A DNA stretch of 45,036 nt from the NCBI GenBank assembly GCA_900155495.1, contig FTLJ01000946.1, positions 1-45,036 of the forward strand. Reading direction: 5' to 3'. The position numbers and the translations under genes are program-made. Positions 43,380 through 45,036 of the stretch are shown here, piece by piece (within the stretch, counting starts at the first letter, position 1; the number at the start of each line of letters is the position of its first letter). Source of the DNA: Porogramme epimiltina (Eukaryota > Basidiomycota > Agaricomycetes > Polyporales > Polyporaceae). The notes below the pieces were generated by a model. The model was not told where the DNA came from. It ran no database searches and saw only the letters and a program-made list of their open reading frames with translations.

Positions 43380-45036
43380 TTCTGGTTTCTTTGTTGGAGT
43401 AATCGACCTTAACACCACCTCACTGCTTTCCAAGCCTGCGACACGCTCAGGTTCAAATGCTTCCATAGGGTGCTCATCCTCTACTGCACTTACGAGAACT
43501 TGTCAGTGTGCTGAAAGGCTTCAAACACGACGTCGTATGGTTCTGCTGAGCCCCACACCTCCCGCACACGCTAACCCCCGCTTCGAACGCGCCGAACAAC
43601 GGAGCGAACTCGCGCCGCCCTCAAGGAGAATTATTAAAATCCCCACGGATCATAGAGATCCTTCTCAGATTCTTCGATGAGCCCTTTGGGTAAGTGCTGC
43701 GTGCACCAGTGTTTCTCGAAATCTCACCGTGCCTTCCATGATGCAAGCATGTCGGTTACATGCGTCCAACGTGATCCAGGAAAACACGAGAGCAATCACC
43801 CACGATGTCCGTCGCCTTCTCGGCGTACGGGACATCGACGACATCCCACTTTTTGAAGTAGCCCAATGTCGTGCTAAGCAGTTGCGGAATGTATTCAGCA
43901 CCGCCCTCCAGGAGGATCTCGATGAACCCGCATGCATTGTTGAGACGTCCGGATCCGAACGGTGCGGGACCGAAGAGATACCTTCCGTTAGTGAATTCTC
44001 AGTCAGGTGCTACTGGCGCCGGTCGCATAGCAACATCTTGAAAGTCATCAAACCTCGCCCTCTGAACGCGAACGACAGGAAGCAACGGAACGCACAGCAG
44101 AGGGGGCCTCCACACCGCTAACTCCGTCGCATTTGTCACGGCGGTATGTCAACAGTGCCGACCACTTCCGGTCCCGGACTTCCCTTTCCACCCCGGCGCC
44201 CTCCACGCCGGGCCACCCTTCCTTCTCGCCAATGGGAGCATCGTCCCTGTTGTTGCAGACGCACACCTATCTACCGATGCTTCGGACTGGATGGTAACAA
44301 CGTGGGCAACGCGCACGCTACTTAGCCTTGGCCCTTGGTCGCCGCCGGTGCCATTGCCTATCGCCTCTTCTAACTCATGCACGCTGATTTCTTAGCCTCC
44401 GTGTCCATATGGCAAAGCGGTCATCCACCGCCTCGATGCGTTACGAAATATTGGGAGGCCACTCTGGAACTCCAGCTTCTCGGAACCACTAGTAATACGC
44501 GCCAGGCTTATTGCAGTGGAGGGTTGGTTCTCTCCCTAAGCGTTCTCCGAATTGTCCTTCCTGACATGTTTTTCGCCAGCTCCAGCCCCCCACTATCATT
44601 CTGAGTATGCTATCCTTGCACTGCAATATGTGTGTGGGGAACACCACCCCCAGAACCGGCCCCCGCCAGCGCTGCGGGACGCGTGTGCTGTGGCTTTAGC
44701 TGTGCGGGCCTCCCGTCAACAGAATGACTCCCGACCGATGGCGCGCACGCAGCACGTCGACGGGCATCGCTGTACGCAAATGATCCACCAGGTCTGCTCA
44801 CGAACCAAGCCTAACCCGGTCTTCTCCCAAGGACACCCTAGGGTTCATGGCAACAGGTTGCATTTGCGATAGTTGAATCCGAATTCAACTCAATTTACAA
44901 GAACAGCCAGGACATTGAGTCTTTCCTGCGAGCGTTTCTCTGCGCTCCCTACAGGAACGAGCGAGGACGGGGCCCGCTTGTCGGGCGCCGCAACTGTCGA
45001 GCAGGATACTCCACGCAGCGAATAGCTGCGCTGCTC
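43380..45036 (+). pseudogene. decayed second-lineage kinase (unit IV, runs off the end)
   Basis: The leader is collinear with 1350-1740, 25200-25600 and 32770-33100. Near 43737-43990 an open frame (DVRRLLGVRDIDDIPLFEVA ...) is the longest N-terminal remnant of this lineage. At 44420-44488 the frame VIHRLDALRNIGRPLWNSS matches the ILHRIAFRDVGKPLWKF block of intact FunK1 kinases. Stops and frameshifts elsewhere. The window ends inside the C-lobe-like part. Confidence 0.5.
43445..43475 (+). promoter_or_regulatory. shared GCTCAGGTTCAAA / ATAGGGT box, copy 8
   Basis: GCTCAGGTTCAAATGCTTCC followed by ATAGGGTGCTCATCC; almost identical to the box before the intact unit IV kinase although the kinase behind it is dead. 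Confidence 0.45.

Noticed and set aside
43445..43475. GGTTCAAAT words as tRNA B boxes or tRNA-derived SINE heads
   Set aside because: The B-box-like word is not preceded by an A box at the right distance, no cloverleaf can be drawn, and several copies break the B-box consensus.

Overview
The window reads as nuclear DNA of a filamentous basidiomycete (Agaricomycetes; a finer placement is not justified). The evidence is several FunK1-type fungal protein kinases, genes cut by many GT-AG introns of about 50-60 nt, OTT_1508-like deaminases and a DUF3072-like protein family of the kind expanded in mushrooms, a Fungal_trans_2-type transcription factor relic, and moderate to high GC. There are no housekeeping genes, rRNA, tRNA or CRISPR. 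It looks like a fast-changing accessory region.

Most of the window is a head-to-tail array of one composite unit of roughly 13 kb. The unit order is: (1) a conserved leader and a FunK1 kinase gene on the + strand, (2) an unrecognised, degenerate multi-exon gene on the - strand (family X), (3) a second, heavily decayed kinase lineage on the + strand, (4) a six-exon unrecognised gene Y on the + strand, (5) a long non-coding-looking block Z. Unit I is partial: X 310-1340, decayed kinase 1350-1955, FunK1 pseudogene 2489-5113. Unit II: intact FunK1 15389-17989, X from 18120, then a foreign 5.5-kb segment, decayed kinase 25021-26230, intact Y 26695-27731, Z to about 28960. Unit III: a deleted FunK1 relic 29110-29614, X, an inserted hAT-type transposon 31373-32753, decayed kinase 32762-34619, Y with a broken first exon 34820-35874, and Z. 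Unit IV: intact FunK1 39178-41750, X, and a decayed kinase running off the end.

Between units I and II sits a different cluster (5.7-14.4 kb). Two tandem - strand paralogues have DUF3072-like repeats (5702-6564, 7072-8199). The second is divergent, over 187 bp, from the first of three tandem + strand OTT_1508-like deaminase genes (8387-10092, 10433-12131, 12675-14376). Deaminase 1 is open throughout. Copies 2 and 3 are both disrupted at the same 29-36-nt segment just before the catalytic HxE motif.

The 5.5-kb segment inside unit II (19566-25020) holds the 3' part of an F-box/LRR-like gene, a lysophospholipase pseudogene and a fungal transcription factor pseudogene. The hAT-type element has a perfect 8-bp target duplication, GC-rich subterminal repeats and a captured fragment of a multi-pass membrane protein gene instead of a transposase. 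All gene models were spliced by eye, mainly by comparing paralogues inside the window; no database search was possible.
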